From NCBI GenBank assembly GCA_963669455.1, contig OY770026.1, positions 2,356,001 through 2,420,000 on the forward strand: a stretch of 64,000 nucleotides of DNA, in the 5' to 3' direction. The notes under the pieces were generated by a model, which saw only the letters and a program-made list of their open reading frames with translations, made no database searches and was not told the origin of the DNA. Positions within the stretch are counted from its first letter, which is position 1. The number at the start of each line of letters is the position of its first letter. Of this stretch, positions 17,245-26,285 are shown piece after piece. The translations under genes and the position numbers were made by a program. Source of the DNA: JAWKWH01 sp963669455. GTDB taxonomy: Bacteria > Pseudomonadota > Alphaproteobacteria > Rhizobiales > Rhizobiaceae.

Positions 17245-18648
17245 ATGTTTCTGTCTGTATTCGATCTGTTCAAGATAGGCATCGGCCCATCCAGTTCTCA
17301 CACGATGGGACCGATGATGGCGGCCAGCCGCTTTCTTAAAGAGCTTGGCGGCAATGACTGGCCGCGTCCGCGGGATGCAAAAGTGGTGCGGCTGTCATGC
17401 AGCCTGCACGGGTCACTTGCTTTTACCGGCGTCGGCCACAACAGCCATCGTGCGGTGATGCTGGGACTTGACGGCGAATTACCCGACGCGATCGATCCGG
17501 ATCAGGCTCCGGTAATCGTCGAGCGCATTATCACCGGAAAGATGGTGCATCCTGACGGCCATTGCGAATACCGGTTCGATCCGGCCGAGGATTTGATTTT
17601 CGACCGGCAAAATCCGCTGCCCGGTCATGCCAACGGTATGGCGTTCAATGCCCATGACAAGGACGGGCATGTGCTTTTAAGGCGCATCTACTATTCCATC
17701 GGCGGCGGCTTTGTCGTCTCCGAGGAGGAGTTGCAAAAACTGAATGCGCAGAAAAAGCCCGAGCCTGAAAAGGGCGTGCCTTATCCTTTCATCAATGCCA
17801 AGCAGATGTTGGAGATGGCCGCATCGGGCAAATTGTCGATTGCCGAGATGAAACGCGCCAATGAGGAAGCACATTCTTCACGCAAAGACCTCAATGCCGG
17901 GATTGATAATATCTGGCTGGCGATGCGCGGCTGCATAGACCGGGGCCTGACCCACCAGGATGAAGTATTGCCGGGCGGTCTTAACATTCGCCGCCGTGCC
18001 CGCACGCTGCATGACCAGTTGAAGGAAGAGTGGAAATCAAACCGGCATAATCCGCTGATAGCCAATGATTGGCTGTCGGTTTACGCCATGGCGGTAAACG
18101 AAGAAAACGCTGCTGGCGGGCGCATCGTCACCGCGCCGACGAATGGCGCTGCGGGCGTCGTTCCAGCCGTTTTGCGCTATTGGCTGCATTTTCACGAAGA
18201 TGCTGGTCAGGAGGGGATTCGCGACTTTCTGCTGACAGCAGCAGCCGTTGGCGGCATCATCAAGCACAACGCCTCCATTTCCGGCGCCGAAGTGGGATGC
18301 CAGGGCGAGGTGGGCTCCGCCTCGGCGATGGCTGCCGCCGGACTGGCCGCGGTGATGGGAGGCAATGCCGAACAGGTGGAAAACGCTGCCGAAATCGCGC
18401 TGGAGCATCATCTGGGCATGACATGCGATCCGGTTGGTGGTCTGGTGCAGGTGCCTTGCATCGAGCGCAACGCGCTTGGGGCAGTGAAAGCGGTTACCGC
18501 CGCCTCACTGGCGGTCAAGGGGGACGGCAAGCATTTCATTCCACTCGATGTTGCCGTTGAGACCATGCGCCAGACAGGTCTCGACATGAGCGAACGCTAC
18601 AAGGAAACCAGCAAGGGTGGCCTTGCGGTCAATATCGTCGCCTGTTGA
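17245..18648 (+). CDS. sdaA: L-serine ammonia-lyase (L-serine dehydratase)
   Basis: Iron-sulfur enzyme that converts L-serine to pyruvate and ammonia. 467 aa, the single-chain form. The start MFLSVFDLFKIGIGPSSSHT (serine-binding SSSHTMGP) is the family norm; a GTG at 17233 is less likely. The cluster cysteines are in EVGCQGEVGSA and TCDPVGGLVQVPCIERNA near the C-terminus. The alpha domain begins around NEENAAGGRIVTAPTNGAAG. It is a standalone gene between a terminator and a DUF1489 gene. Confidence 0.95.
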   Translation: MFLSVFDLFKIGIGPSSSHTMGPMMAASRFLKELGGNDWPRPRDAKVVRLSCSLHGSLAFTGVGHNSHRAVMLGLDGELPDAIDPDQAPVIVERIITGKMVHPDGHCEYRFDPAEDLIFDRQNPLPGHANGMAFNAHDKDGHVLLRRIYYSIGGGFVVSEEELQKLNAQKKPEPEKGVPYPFINAKQMLEMAASGKLSIAEMKRANEEAHSSRKDLNAGIDNIWLAMRGCIDRGLTHQDEVLPGGLNIRRRARTLHDQLKEEWKSNRHNPLIANDWLSVYAMAVNEENAAGGRIVTAPTNGAAGVVPAVLRYWLHFHEDAGQEGIRDFLLTAAAVGGIIKHNASISGAEVGCQGEVGSASAMAAAGLAAVMGGNAEQVENAAEIALEHHLGMTCDPVGGLVQVPCIERNALGAVKAVTAASLAVKGDGKHFIPLDVAVETMRQTGLDMSERYKETSKGGLAVNIVAC

Positions 18649-18718
18649 TCAATCGACCCTGTGGACGATTTATTCAAAGGGCGTTGACCTTGCATGGCGC
18701 CGCGTTACACCATGGGCC

Positions 18719-19153
18719 ATGGCGCTTCACCTGTTAAAACTATGTGTCGGCTGCGACAGTGTTGAACACATTACAGCTTCCGTTGACCGCGCAAGAAAAC
18801 GGCGGGCCGAGAAGGGCGCGCCGCTGGAATATATCCACACCACCCGCATGGTTCCAAAACGCGCCGGCGAGCTAGAGGCGGGTGGATCGCTTTATTGGGT
18901 GATCAAGGGCAACATTCAGTGCCGCCAGCGCCTGCTCGCCATCAGGCCATTTACCGATGCAGACGGCATCGGGCGCTGCGATCTGGTGATGGAGACAAAA
19001 GTCGTCCCGACCGATTGGCAGCCAAAGCGCGCTTTTCAGGGCTGGCGCTATCTGAAAGATGCCGAAGCGCCTGCCGATCTCGGCGGCAGGGGCGGCATTG
19101 CATCCGTTCCACCCGAACTGCGTTCGGAACTGGCGGAATTGGGGCTGTTGTAA
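18719..19153 (+). CDS. DUF1489 family protein
   Basis: 144 aa, soluble. MALHLLKLCVGCDSVEHI, YIHTTRMVPKRAGELEAGGSLYW and VPTDWQPKRAFQGWRYL match what I know of the alphaproteobacterial DUF1489 family, whose function is unknown. The start at 18719 is chosen because the 34 residues upstream in the same frame are unrelated. It is 70 bases after sdaA on the same strand and convergent with the next gene. Confidence 0.85.
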   Translation: MALHLLKLCVGCDSVEHITASVDRARKRRAEKGAPLEYIHTTRMVPKRAGELEAGGSLYWVIKGNIQCRQRLLAIRPFTDADGIGRCDLVMETKVVPTDWQPKRAFQGWRYLKDAEAPADLGGRGGIASVPPELRSELAELGLL

Positions 19154-19198
19154 GTCGCGGCGCGCAAAAAGGGTCCGCCGGGCTAAAGGGCAGCCAAT

Positions 19199-19705
19199 TT
19201 AAATAAACGGATCATGGGACCATTGCAGCAAACCCTGGCGCTGGCGCGGCCGGCAAAAAATATCGCCGGGGTCGCAATTGGCCCTGATCTGGCCTGCATG
19301 ACGTGAAAAGGCGCGCCACCGTTTGATTTGCCATTGATCAATCTCCGCCAGTCTGCGGCCGAGATAATATCGGCAATACCATTGGAACCAGCCGCGCGGG
19401 TCGGGGCCAATAATCCAACCCTTTTGCCGCCAAACCGACAGCGGTTGCCTGCTTTTGATGCCGAAATGGTTCAGCGACACATCGGCGGTTTTTGAAATTT
19501 TTGCATTCTTGAACCAGCACTCTGGCAGTTCACTGCGGCAGTCATTGCAATATTTACCTTCGAAAACACCCATTTCCAGCATTTGCGGCGGGGTAAAATG
19601 GGGTTCAAATTTTGCATCGAAATCTTCCCCCTCAGGTGCTTCCAGCCTGTAGCGATAGCCGCTCTGCATCGTGTCATTGACCTCGATAGTGCCGCCAACA
19701 GCCAT
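19199..19705 (-). CDS. Conserved protein of unknown function, Trp/Cys-rich
   Basis: 168 aa, no signal peptide or membrane segment. Rich in Trp, Tyr and Arg: FTPPQMLEMGVFEGKYCNDC, GWIIGPDPRGWFQWYCRYYL and RQRQGLLQWSHD. Six cysteines include a CxxC (KYCNDC). I recall similar unannotated proteins in diverse bacteria, but I cannot name a family or function. The start at 19705 (MAVGGTIE) could instead be an ATG at 19669 (MQSGYRYRL). It is divergent from the VWA gene with about 129 bases between them. Confidence 0.75.
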   Translation of the reverse strand: MAVGGTIEVNDTMQSGYRYRLEAPEGEDFDAKFEPHFTPPQMLEMGVFEGKYCNDCRSELPECWFKNAKISKTADVSLNHFGIKSRQPLSVWRQKGWIIGPDPRGWFQWYCRYYLGRRLAEIDQWQIKRWRAFSRHAGQIRANCDPGDIFCRPRQRQGLLQWSHDPFI

Positions 19706-19834
19706 CGTGTCCCTCCTGCACCTGCCAAAACGCTGGAGGGAGATATAGGGGTGTTATCTGGATCAAGAAATAGCCGCTGACAGCAAAAATCCACTTATTC
19801 CCTTGCAACCGGGCAGTTCTCGCCACATGTTTCC

Positions 19835-20572
19835 ATGACGATGCATGATAAAAAAACACCTGTGCCGGCCGCCGGCAATCGGGAACCGGAAACAAATGCC
19901 AGCTCGGACGTGGCTGCGTTCGTACGCAAGGCACAAGCTCTGGGTGCGCTCAAGGCCGTCAAAAAAGGCCGCATAATTCTTGCGCTCGACGCCACCATGA
20001 GCCGGCAGCCGACCTGGGATTTGGCGTGTTCCCTCCAGGCCGATATGTTCGACGCAGCAGGCAAGGCCGGCTCACTTGATGTGCAACTGGTCTATTTTCG
20101 CGGATTTCGCGAATGCCGCTCGTCGAAATTCGTTGGCGACACCGGGTCTTTGAAGGAACTGATGGTCCGGATTGATTGCCGCGGCGGCCATACCCAGATC
20201 AACAAGGTGCTGTCGCATGCGCTGAAGGAAACGGCGCGTGAAGCGGTCGACGCGTTGGTCTATATTGGTGATGCGATGGAAGAATCAATTGACGACCTTG
20301 CCGACAAGGCAGGCCAGCTCGGCCTCCGCCGTGTTCCGGTGTTTCTGTTTCAGGAAGGCCGCGATCCGACCGCCGAGAAGGCATTTCGCGAGATTGCACG
20401 TCTTTCCAGCGGCGCGTGGTTCAGGTTTGACCGCAATGCAGCGGCAACACTTGCCAGGCTTCTCTCATCGATTGCCGTTTATGCCTCCGGCGGCTTTGCG
20501 GCGCTTGAAGCGCGCGGAACGCGTGAGGACCGTCTTTTAATCGGGCATATGCGGGGACAGGAGGGCGGCTGA
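19835..20572 (+). CDS. VWA-domain-like protein
   Basis: 245 aa, cytoplasmic. A von Willebrand A-like fold is suggested by a hydrophobic strand ending in a MIDAS-like motif (IILALDATMSRQPTWD, residues about 48-63, DxTxS), a later threonine (GGHTQINKVL) and VDALVYIGDAMEES with the last acidic ligand. Function unknown. Its stop and the start of the following J-domain gene overlap by one base (TGATG), which suggests the two products act together. Confidence 0.8.
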   Translation: MTMHDKKTPVPAAGNREPETNASSDVAAFVRKAQALGALKAVKKGRIILALDATMSRQPTWDLACSLQADMFDAAGKAGSLDVQLVYFRGFRECRSSKFVGDTGSLKELMVRIDCRGGHTQINKVLSHALKETAREAVDALVYIGDAMEESIDDLADKAGQLGLRRVPVFLFQEGRDPTAEKAFREIARLSSGAWFRFDRNAAATLARLLSSIAVYASGGFAALEARGTREDRLLIGHMRGQEGG

Positions 20573-21258
20573 TGACATTTTTTCTGATCCTTGCAGTGTT
20601 GTTGCTGACTGCCGGCCTGTTCGGTTCGCTGTTGGTGCGCGCCGACCCGGCCGTCCTTGCCAGAACAATTCGCGTGATCATACCGGGCCTGCTGGCAATA
20701 TCCGGGCTGGGGCTGGTTCTGGCGGGCAGGGCCGGGTTTGGCATCATGCTGATGGCCCTGGCGTTTGGTTGGCTGTCGTCGCAGAAAACGCGCCAGGGAC
20801 GGAAAAAGACAAAACGGCAGCGCTCGTCAGTGCGAACGGCAGCCCTTGAAATGGAGCTGGATCACGATAGCGGTGAGATGGAAGGACTGGTTCTCGCCGG
20901 CACTCACGAAGGCAGGACCATCGGATCAATGGACCTGGTCGATCTTCTGGAACTGCGTGATGAGTTGGCGAGTGACGCCGACAGTATCCGTTTGCTAGAG
21001 GCTTATCTTGACAGCCGCTTTTCCGTTTGGCGCCATGACGCGCATGCGGATGCGGGCGACGGGTTGGGAGAACCGCCAGGATCGAGCGCCATGACTAAGC
21101 AGGAGGCTTACCAACTCCTTGGTCTTGAACCGGGAGCCAGTGCGGCGGAAATCCACAAAGCCCATCGCCGTTTGATGCAACGTGTTCATCCTGATCTCGG
21201 CGGATCGTCTTTCCTGGCGGCGCGGATCAACCAGGCCAAGGATGTACTCCTGGGTTGA
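20572..21258 (+). CDS. Membrane-anchored J-domain protein
   Basis: 228 aa. Two N-terminal transmembrane helices (residues about 3-22 and 37-66) are followed by a basic linker, a middle domain (EMEGLVLAGTHEGRTIGSMD) and a C-terminal J domain (EAYQLLGLEPGASAAEIHKA, HPD motif in QRVHPDLGG). The layout resembles Tim14/DjlC-type co-chaperones that recruit DnaK to the membrane. It is coupled to the VWA gene upstream. The client is unknown. Confidence 0.88.
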   Translation: MTFFLILAVLLLTAGLFGSLLVRADPAVLARTIRVIIPGLLAISGLGLVLAGRAGFGIMLMALAFGWLSSQKTRQGRKKTKRQRSSVRTAALEMELDHDSGEMEGLVLAGTHEGRTIGSMDLVDLLELRDELASDADSIRLLEAYLDSRFSVWRHDAHADAGDGLGEPPGSSAMTKQEAYQLLGLEPGASAAEIHKAHRRLMQRVHPDLGGSSFLAARINQAKDVLLG

Positions 21259-21320
21259 CATCAATACTCTCCCCTTAACCAACTCACTCGATTACGCATT
21301 TTTCTTCTAATAGCGGCGCA

Positions 21321-22634
21321 TTACTGGGCTACCGCGTAACAGGAAATTTTTCGCTTTTTCAGTTTGGAACAGGCGTTGCGCGCGCGCGTTTTCGAAGCAA
21401 AACCCGAAAACCGGACGCGATGATACAAGGTGCCGTTTTTCTCAAACGTTTGGGTAAACCCATTGGCACTCGCCAGCACCCGCCCGGCCTTGGATTTTGT
21501 CCGGTCCATGAATTCCAAAGCTTCGCTTTTGCTTGGAAGGGAGGCTACCTGAACCACCCAGCCCGACACCTTTGACTGTTCGCGATTTCTGGTGGCAGCC
21601 GTCTTTACGGGGTCGATCAACCTGCCCACGTTTCTGGTTGGTAACGGTATCTTGGCCGCTGGTGCATAAGCGGAAGCGACTGCAATCCTGCCTGGACGGG
21701 GCTCGGGTACGGGCGCCGATTTCACCGGAAGGCTGGCAACTGCAAGGCTGGGTGTGTTTTGACGTTTGGCGATCAGCGCACCGCGTGAGCGTTTGGAGGC
21801 GCGGGGCAGATATTTTCTGACCAGTTTCGTCATGGCCGCATTGCGTGTCTTGCCGGACCGCCCGCCCATCACGACTGCAACAATGCGCCGTTTTCCGTGC
21901 TTTACCGAAGTGACAAGATTGTAGCCGGAAGCCCTTGTGTAACCGGTCTTGATCCCGTCAACACCGCGCACCCGGCCCAGCAACCGGTTGTGGTTGCCAT
22001 AGCGGCGTTTGCCATAGCGGAAGGAGCGGGTGGAAAAATAACGATAATGGTGCGGGAAATGCTCGCGAAGCGCCAGACCGAGCTTGGCCATGTCGCGGGC
22101 GGTTGTGACCTGTTTTCTGTCGGGCAGTCCAGACGCATTGCGAAACCGGGTCGAGTTCATGCCCAATTGCTTCGCTTTCGCGGTCATCATGCGGGCAAAG
22201 CCTGCTTCGGAACCACCAAGCTTTTCACCCACCGCCGCGGCAACATCATTTGCTGATTTTGTGACCAGTGCCAGAATTGCCTGCTCGACCGAGATCGATC
22301 GCCCGGCCCTGATTCCCAGTTTGGAAGGGGGCTTGGAGGCTGAATATTTGGAAAAACGGACGCGGGTTTTTTTGCTGATCCGCTTCCGGTCAAGTGCTTC
22401 AAACACCATGTAAAGCGTCATCATCTTGGTCAGAGAGGCGGGGTAACGCGGCGCATCGGCTTTCGACGAATGCAACACTTTTCCGGTATTGGCATCGATT
22501 ACGATTGCGGCATATTTGGAGTTGGCGCTGGCCGGTGGGGGCGCTTGCACCAACAAGGCGCAGGCAATAATGGCAAGCAAAACAATGTGAAATCCCGATA
22601 AACTTGGAGATGCAAAACGCACGTAATCACCCAT
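21321..22634 (-). CDS. D-alanyl-D-alanine carboxypeptidase with SPOR domain
   Basis: Periplasmic penicillin-binding protein 5/6-type enzyme (peptidase S11) that trims pentapeptide side chains of peptidoglycan. 437 aa from the ATG at 22634. A hydrophobic signal (FHIVLLAIIACALLVQAPPP, cleavage after PASA likely) is followed by the catalytic SLTK (Ser67, Lys70), SAN (KSANDVAAAV) and KTG (GIKTGYTRASG). A C-terminal SPOR domain (VVQVASLPSKSEALEFMDRT) should direct it to denuded glycan at the septum. It is divergent from the phasin gene. Convergent with the J-domain gene. Confidence 0.93.
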   Translation of the reverse strand: MGDYVRFASPSLSGFHIVLLAIIACALLVQAPPPASANSKYAAIVIDANTGKVLHSSKADAPRYPASLTKMMTLYMVFEALDRKRISKKTRVRFSKYSASKPPSKLGIRAGRSISVEQAILALVTKSANDVAAAVGEKLGGSEAGFARMMTAKAKQLGMNSTRFRNASGLPDRKQVTTARDMAKLGLALREHFPHHYRYFSTRSFRYGKRRYGNHNRLLGRVRGVDGIKTGYTRASGYNLVTSVKHGKRRIVAVVMGGRSGKTRNAAMTKLVRKYLPRASKRSRGALIAKRQNTPSLAVASLPVKSAPVPEPRPGRIAVASAYAPAAKIPLPTRNVGRLIDPVKTAATRNREQSKVSGWVVQVASLPSKSEALEFMDRTKSKAGRVLASANGFTQTFEKNGTLYHRVRFSGFASKTRARNACSKLKKRKISCYAVAQ

Positions 22635-22773
22635 GCAGAAATACACTGGCTGGCCAGACACATGGCCACTTACTGTCATGGGAAATTAGCCCACCCTCCT
22701 TACCAATCCGTTTATGGTAACCATTCCATTGATGAATTTCGGCGAATTCTTCCGGTGTGGTTAGTGTGGGGAA

Positions 22774-22838
22774 TTGTTGCGGTGCAGCAAATTCTTGACC
22801 TGTTGTGCAGTGCACGATAGGTTTGCTGCATTGCAAAC
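22774..22838 (+). promoter_or_regulatory. Phasin promoter with three TGC/GCA inverted repeats
   Basis: A sigma70-like promoter TTGACC (22795-22800), 17-base spacer, TAGGTT (22818-22823). Three related inverted repeats bracket it: TTGTTGCGGTGCAGCAA (22774-22790) upstream of -35, TTGTGCAGTGCACGA (22803-22817) in the spacer, and GTTTGCTGCATTGCAAAC (22821-22838) across and after -10. Such placement suits a repressor. TGC-rich sites upstream of phasin genes are the known targets of the PHB-sensing repressor PhaR; assignment to PhaR is inference. Confidence 0.7.
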
Positions 22839-22871
22839 ATCGCCGGCAGGCGAAGCGAAAGGACACCAAAA

Positions 22872-23201
22872 ATGTCACAGTCGTTTGAGAGTTTTGGCAA
22901 ATTCAACAAGGAATTGATCGACGGCGTTATGGAAAGTACGGCCGCATTGACCAGCGGGATGCAGGCGATTGCCGCACAATCGGTTGATTATGCCCGCACC
23001 TCAGTGGAAAGCAGTTCATCTGCAATTGAGAAAATTGTGGCGGCCAGATCGGCGGAAAAAGTGCTTGAGCTGCAACTTGATTATGCCAGAAGCGCGATTG
23101 AAGGCGGAGTTGCGCAGGTTACCAGGGTTGGCGATATCTGTGCCGATATGGCCAAGGACACCTATAAGCCGGCCGAGGCCATGTTCAACAAGGTCAAATA
23201 A
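22872..23201 (+). CDS. phaP: Phasin family protein
   Basis: 109 aa, all-helical, amphipathic: MSQSFESFGKFNKELIDGVM, then VDYARTSVESSSSAIEKIVAA and AEKVLELQLDYARSAIEGGV, the phasin_2 pattern. Phasins coat polyhydroxybutyrate granules. It is monocistronic: its own promoter with three inverted repeats upstream and a strong intrinsic terminator downstream. No PHB synthase is in the window, so granule association is inferred from the family; some small alphaproteobacterial phasin-like proteins have no granule. Confidence 0.88.
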   Translation: MSQSFESFGKFNKELIDGVMESTAALTSGMQAIAAQSVDYARTSVESSSSAIEKIVAARSAEKVLELQLDYARSAIEGGVAQVTRVGDICADMAKDTYKPAEAMFNKVK

Positions 23202-23254
23202 ATTTTGCTCCCGGAGCGGTGGTGGAAAAAACCTTTACGCTCTTGGTTAAACGG

Positions 23255-23284
23255 AACCCGGCCTTATCGAGGCCGGGTTTTTTC
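23255..23284 (+). terminator. Rho-independent terminator of the phasin gene
   Basis: Perfect 10-bp stem AACCCGGCCT / AGGCCGGGTT (23255-23264, 23270-23279), loop TATCG, followed by a run of T. It isolates the phasin transcript from clpS. Confidence 0.93.
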
Positions 23285-23465
23285 GTTTTTAACTTGTTTG
23301 TGAGATCAAGACCTCAATTATTCGCTGCACCCCGTATTGCCACATGATATTCAGGCCTTACAATTGAAACCGAAGCACCTACATCGACTTCTAGACAGAA
23401 ACGGGATTTCGGCAGGCACTAAAGTGGCGCAGATTGTTGAAAAACGGATCGATCGCCGCACGACA

Positions 23466-23813
23466 ATGCAGCAAGATCGGGATGACGCGGACGGCCGCGG
23501 CAATGACCGTGAAGGCGGTCGCAGCACGGCCGTTATCACCCGAACACGGTCAAAAACGAAAAAACCCAGCCTTTACCGCGTTTTGATCTTGAATGACGAC
23601 TACACGCCGATGGAATTTGTCGTCCATATTCTGGAGCGGTTTTTTTCCAAAAACCGTGAGCAGGCGACAAAGATCATGCTCCATGTTCATAATCATGGCG
23701 TAGGTGAATGCGGGGTCTATACATTCGAGGTTGCAGAGACCAAAGTGTCGAGCGTGATGGATTTCGCCCGCCAGCATCAACATCCGCTACAATGCGTGAT
23801 GGAAAAGAAGTGA
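23466..23813 (+). CDS. clpS: ClpA adaptor ClpS
   Basis: Adaptor that binds N-degron substrates and delivers them to ClpAP. About 115 aa. An unstructured N-terminal extension is followed by the core: YRVLILNDDYTPMEFVVHIL (substrate pocket with the NDD/YTPMEFV motif), FFSKNREQATKIMLHVHNHG, GVYTFEVAETKVSSVMDFAR and the end HPLQCVMEKK. The start at 23466 (MQQDRDD) is a guess; the frame is open further upstream without conservation. It is 7 bases from clpA. Confidence 0.95.
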   Translation: MQQDRDDADGRGNDREGGRSTAVITRTRSKTKKPSLYRVLILNDDYTPMEFVVHILERFFSKNREQATKIMLHVHNHGVGECGVYTFEVAETKVSSVMDFARQHQHPLQCVMEKK

Positions 23814-23820
23814 GGTAAGG

Positions 23821-26276
23821 ATGCCTGCATTTTCACAAAGCCTAGAACAGGCCCTGCACCAGGCATTGACGTTCGCCAATGAACGCCATCACGAATATGC
23901 CACGCTTGAACACCTGCTTTTGGCGCTCATCGAGGACAAGGACGCAGCAGCGGTGATGCGTGCCTGCAATGTCGATCTTGCCGATCTGAAGCGGACGGTG
24001 CTCGACTATATTGACCGCGAGCTTGATAATCTCGTCACCGGCTATGAGGAGGATTCCAAGCCAACCTCCGGCTTTCAGCGGGTTATTCAGCGCGCTGTGA
24101 TCCACGTACAGTCATCCGGCCGCGAGGAAGTATCCGGCGCCAATGTGCTTGTTGCCATTTTTGCCGAGCGCGAAAGCCATGCCGCCTATTTCCTGCAGGA
24201 ACAGCAGATGACCCGCTATGATGCGGTGAACTACATTTCGCACGGTATCGCAAAGCGGCCGGGCTCCAGCGAGACGCGCAGCCCCACCGGCTCCGAGGAT
24301 GAGGTGCCCTCCAGTGGCGGCGACGATCAAGATGAGGCCGGTAAAAAGAAGCAACAAGACGCGCTCAGCGCCTATTGTGTCAATCTCAATGACAAGGCTG
24401 CCGCCGGCAAAATCGACCCGCTGATCGGCCGGCAAGAAGAGGTCAATCGCACTATTCAGGTGCTGTGCCGCCGCTCCAAGAACAATCCGCTTTATGTCGG
24501 TGACCCAGGCGTCGGAAAAACCGCGATCGCCGAGGGGCTGGCAAAGCGTATTGTCGAGGGCGATGTGCCGGAAGTACTCGACAATGCGACCGTTTTTGCC
24601 CTTGATATGGGCTCGCTTTTGGCGGGAACACGTTACCGGGCGATTTTGAGGAACGGCTAAAGCAGGTGGTCAAGGAACTGGAAGACTTCCCTGGCGCGGT
24701 GCTGTTTATCGATGAAATTCACACGGTGATCGGCGCCGGCGCCACATCGGGTGGCGCGATGGATGCGTCAAACCTGCTAAAGCCGGCATTGTCGAACGGC
24801 GCGATACGCTGCATCGGTTCGACAACCTACAAGGAATTCAGGCAGTTTTTTGAAAAGGACCGTGCCCTGGTGCGCCGGTTCCAGAAGATCGATGTTATCG
24901 AGCCCACGCTTGATGATGCCGTGGAGATCATGAAGGGCCTAAAGCCCTATTTTGAGGATTTCCACAAGGTCAAATACACCAATGACGCCATCAAGGCGGC
25001 GGTTGAACTGTCTGCCCGCTACATCAATGACCGCAAACTGCCCGACAAGGCCATCGACGTCGTTGACGAGACCGGTGCCGCGCAGATGCTGGTGCCCGAG
25101 AACAAGCGGCGCAAGACGATTTCGGTAAAAGAGATCGAGGCCACCATCGCGACGATGGCCCGGATACCGCCGAAAACCGTGTCCAGCGACGACGAAAAGG
25201 TTCTCGCCAATCTGGATGCCGAGTTAAAGACGGTCGTCTATGGCCAGGACACTGCAATCGAGGCGCTTGCATCATCGATCAAGCTCGCGCGGGCCGGCCT
25301 GCGTGAACCTGAAAAGCCGATCGGCTGCTATCTGTTCTCCGGTCCGACAGGCGTTGGCAAAACCGAAGTTGCCAAGCAACTGGCCTCGTCGCTGGGTGTC
25401 GAGCTGTTACGCTTTGACATGTCGGAATATATGGAGCGGCACACTGTTTCCAGATTGATCGGCGCACCTCCAGGCTATGTCGGTTTCGATCAGGGCGGTC
25501 TTTTGACCGACGGGGTCGATCAGCATCCCCATTGCGTACTGCTGCTCGACGAGGTCGAAAAAGCACATCCCGATCTGTTCAATATCCTGCTCCAGGTGAT
25601 GGATCACGGCAAGCTTACCGACCATAACGGCAAACAGATCAATTTCCGCAATGTGATTTTGATCATGACCACCAATGCCGGTGCATCGGAGATGCAAAAG
25701 GCGGCCATCGGCTTTAGCTCGTCGAAGCGTCAAGGCGACGATCTGGAAGCGATCAACAAGCTGTTCACGCCGGAGTTCCGCAACCGGCTTGATTCGATCA
25801 TTCCATTTAGTGCCCTGCCGGTGCCGGTGATCCATCTCGTCGTGCAAAAATTTGTCATGCAGCTTGAAGCGCAGTTGTCGGAACGCGGTGTGACCTTCGA
25901 TCTGACCGATGAGGCGGTAAGCTGGCTGGCAACCAAGGGATATGATGAGCGCATGGGCGCCCGGCCGCTTGGCCGCGTGATCCAGGAACATATTAAAAAG
26001 CCGCTTGCCGACCAGGTTTTGTTTGGCGACCTGAAGCGCGGCGGCACTGTCAAGGTCACGGTTGAAAAGGATGAGGCTGGAAGCAGCGGCCTGAAGCTGA
26101 AGGCCATTCCAGATGAGATACCCGTCAAGCCGAAAAAGGAACCGGCCAAAAAACCAAAACGCCCGCGCAAAACGGCGGTAAAGAAGAAAATACCGGCAGA
26201 GCCGAAACAAAAGCCAAAATCGAAACCTGCTCCGTCAAAGCGTGGAACTGTTCCCCAATTGCCCCGTAAAAGCTGA
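23821..26276 (+). pseudogene. clpA: ATP-dependent Clp protease ATP-binding subunit ClpA, frameshifted
   Basis: AAA+ unfoldase of the ClpAP protease, about 818 aa if intact. The first frame gives the Clp N domain (two repeats, from residue 1 to about 150) and the D1 Walker A GDPGVGKTAIAEGL, then reads ALDMGSLLAGTRYR and ends at 24660. The family sequence RGDFEERLKQVVKELEDFPG resumes one frame over. Restoring one G to the GGG at 24638-24640 joins both. The second part has D1 Walker B (VLFIDEIHTVIGAG), D2 Walker A (SGPTGVGKTEVAKQLA), D2 Walker B (VLLLDEVEKAHPD) and a Pro/Lys-rich tail of about 45 residues. With clpS directly upstream, an assembly or sequencing error is likely. Confidence 0.9.
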
Positions 26277-26285
26277 TCGGGCCCG

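Noticed and set aside
25407..26210. 267-codon minus-strand open frame
   Set aside because: Antisense to the ClpA D2 domain; composition is that of a complementary-strand shadow.
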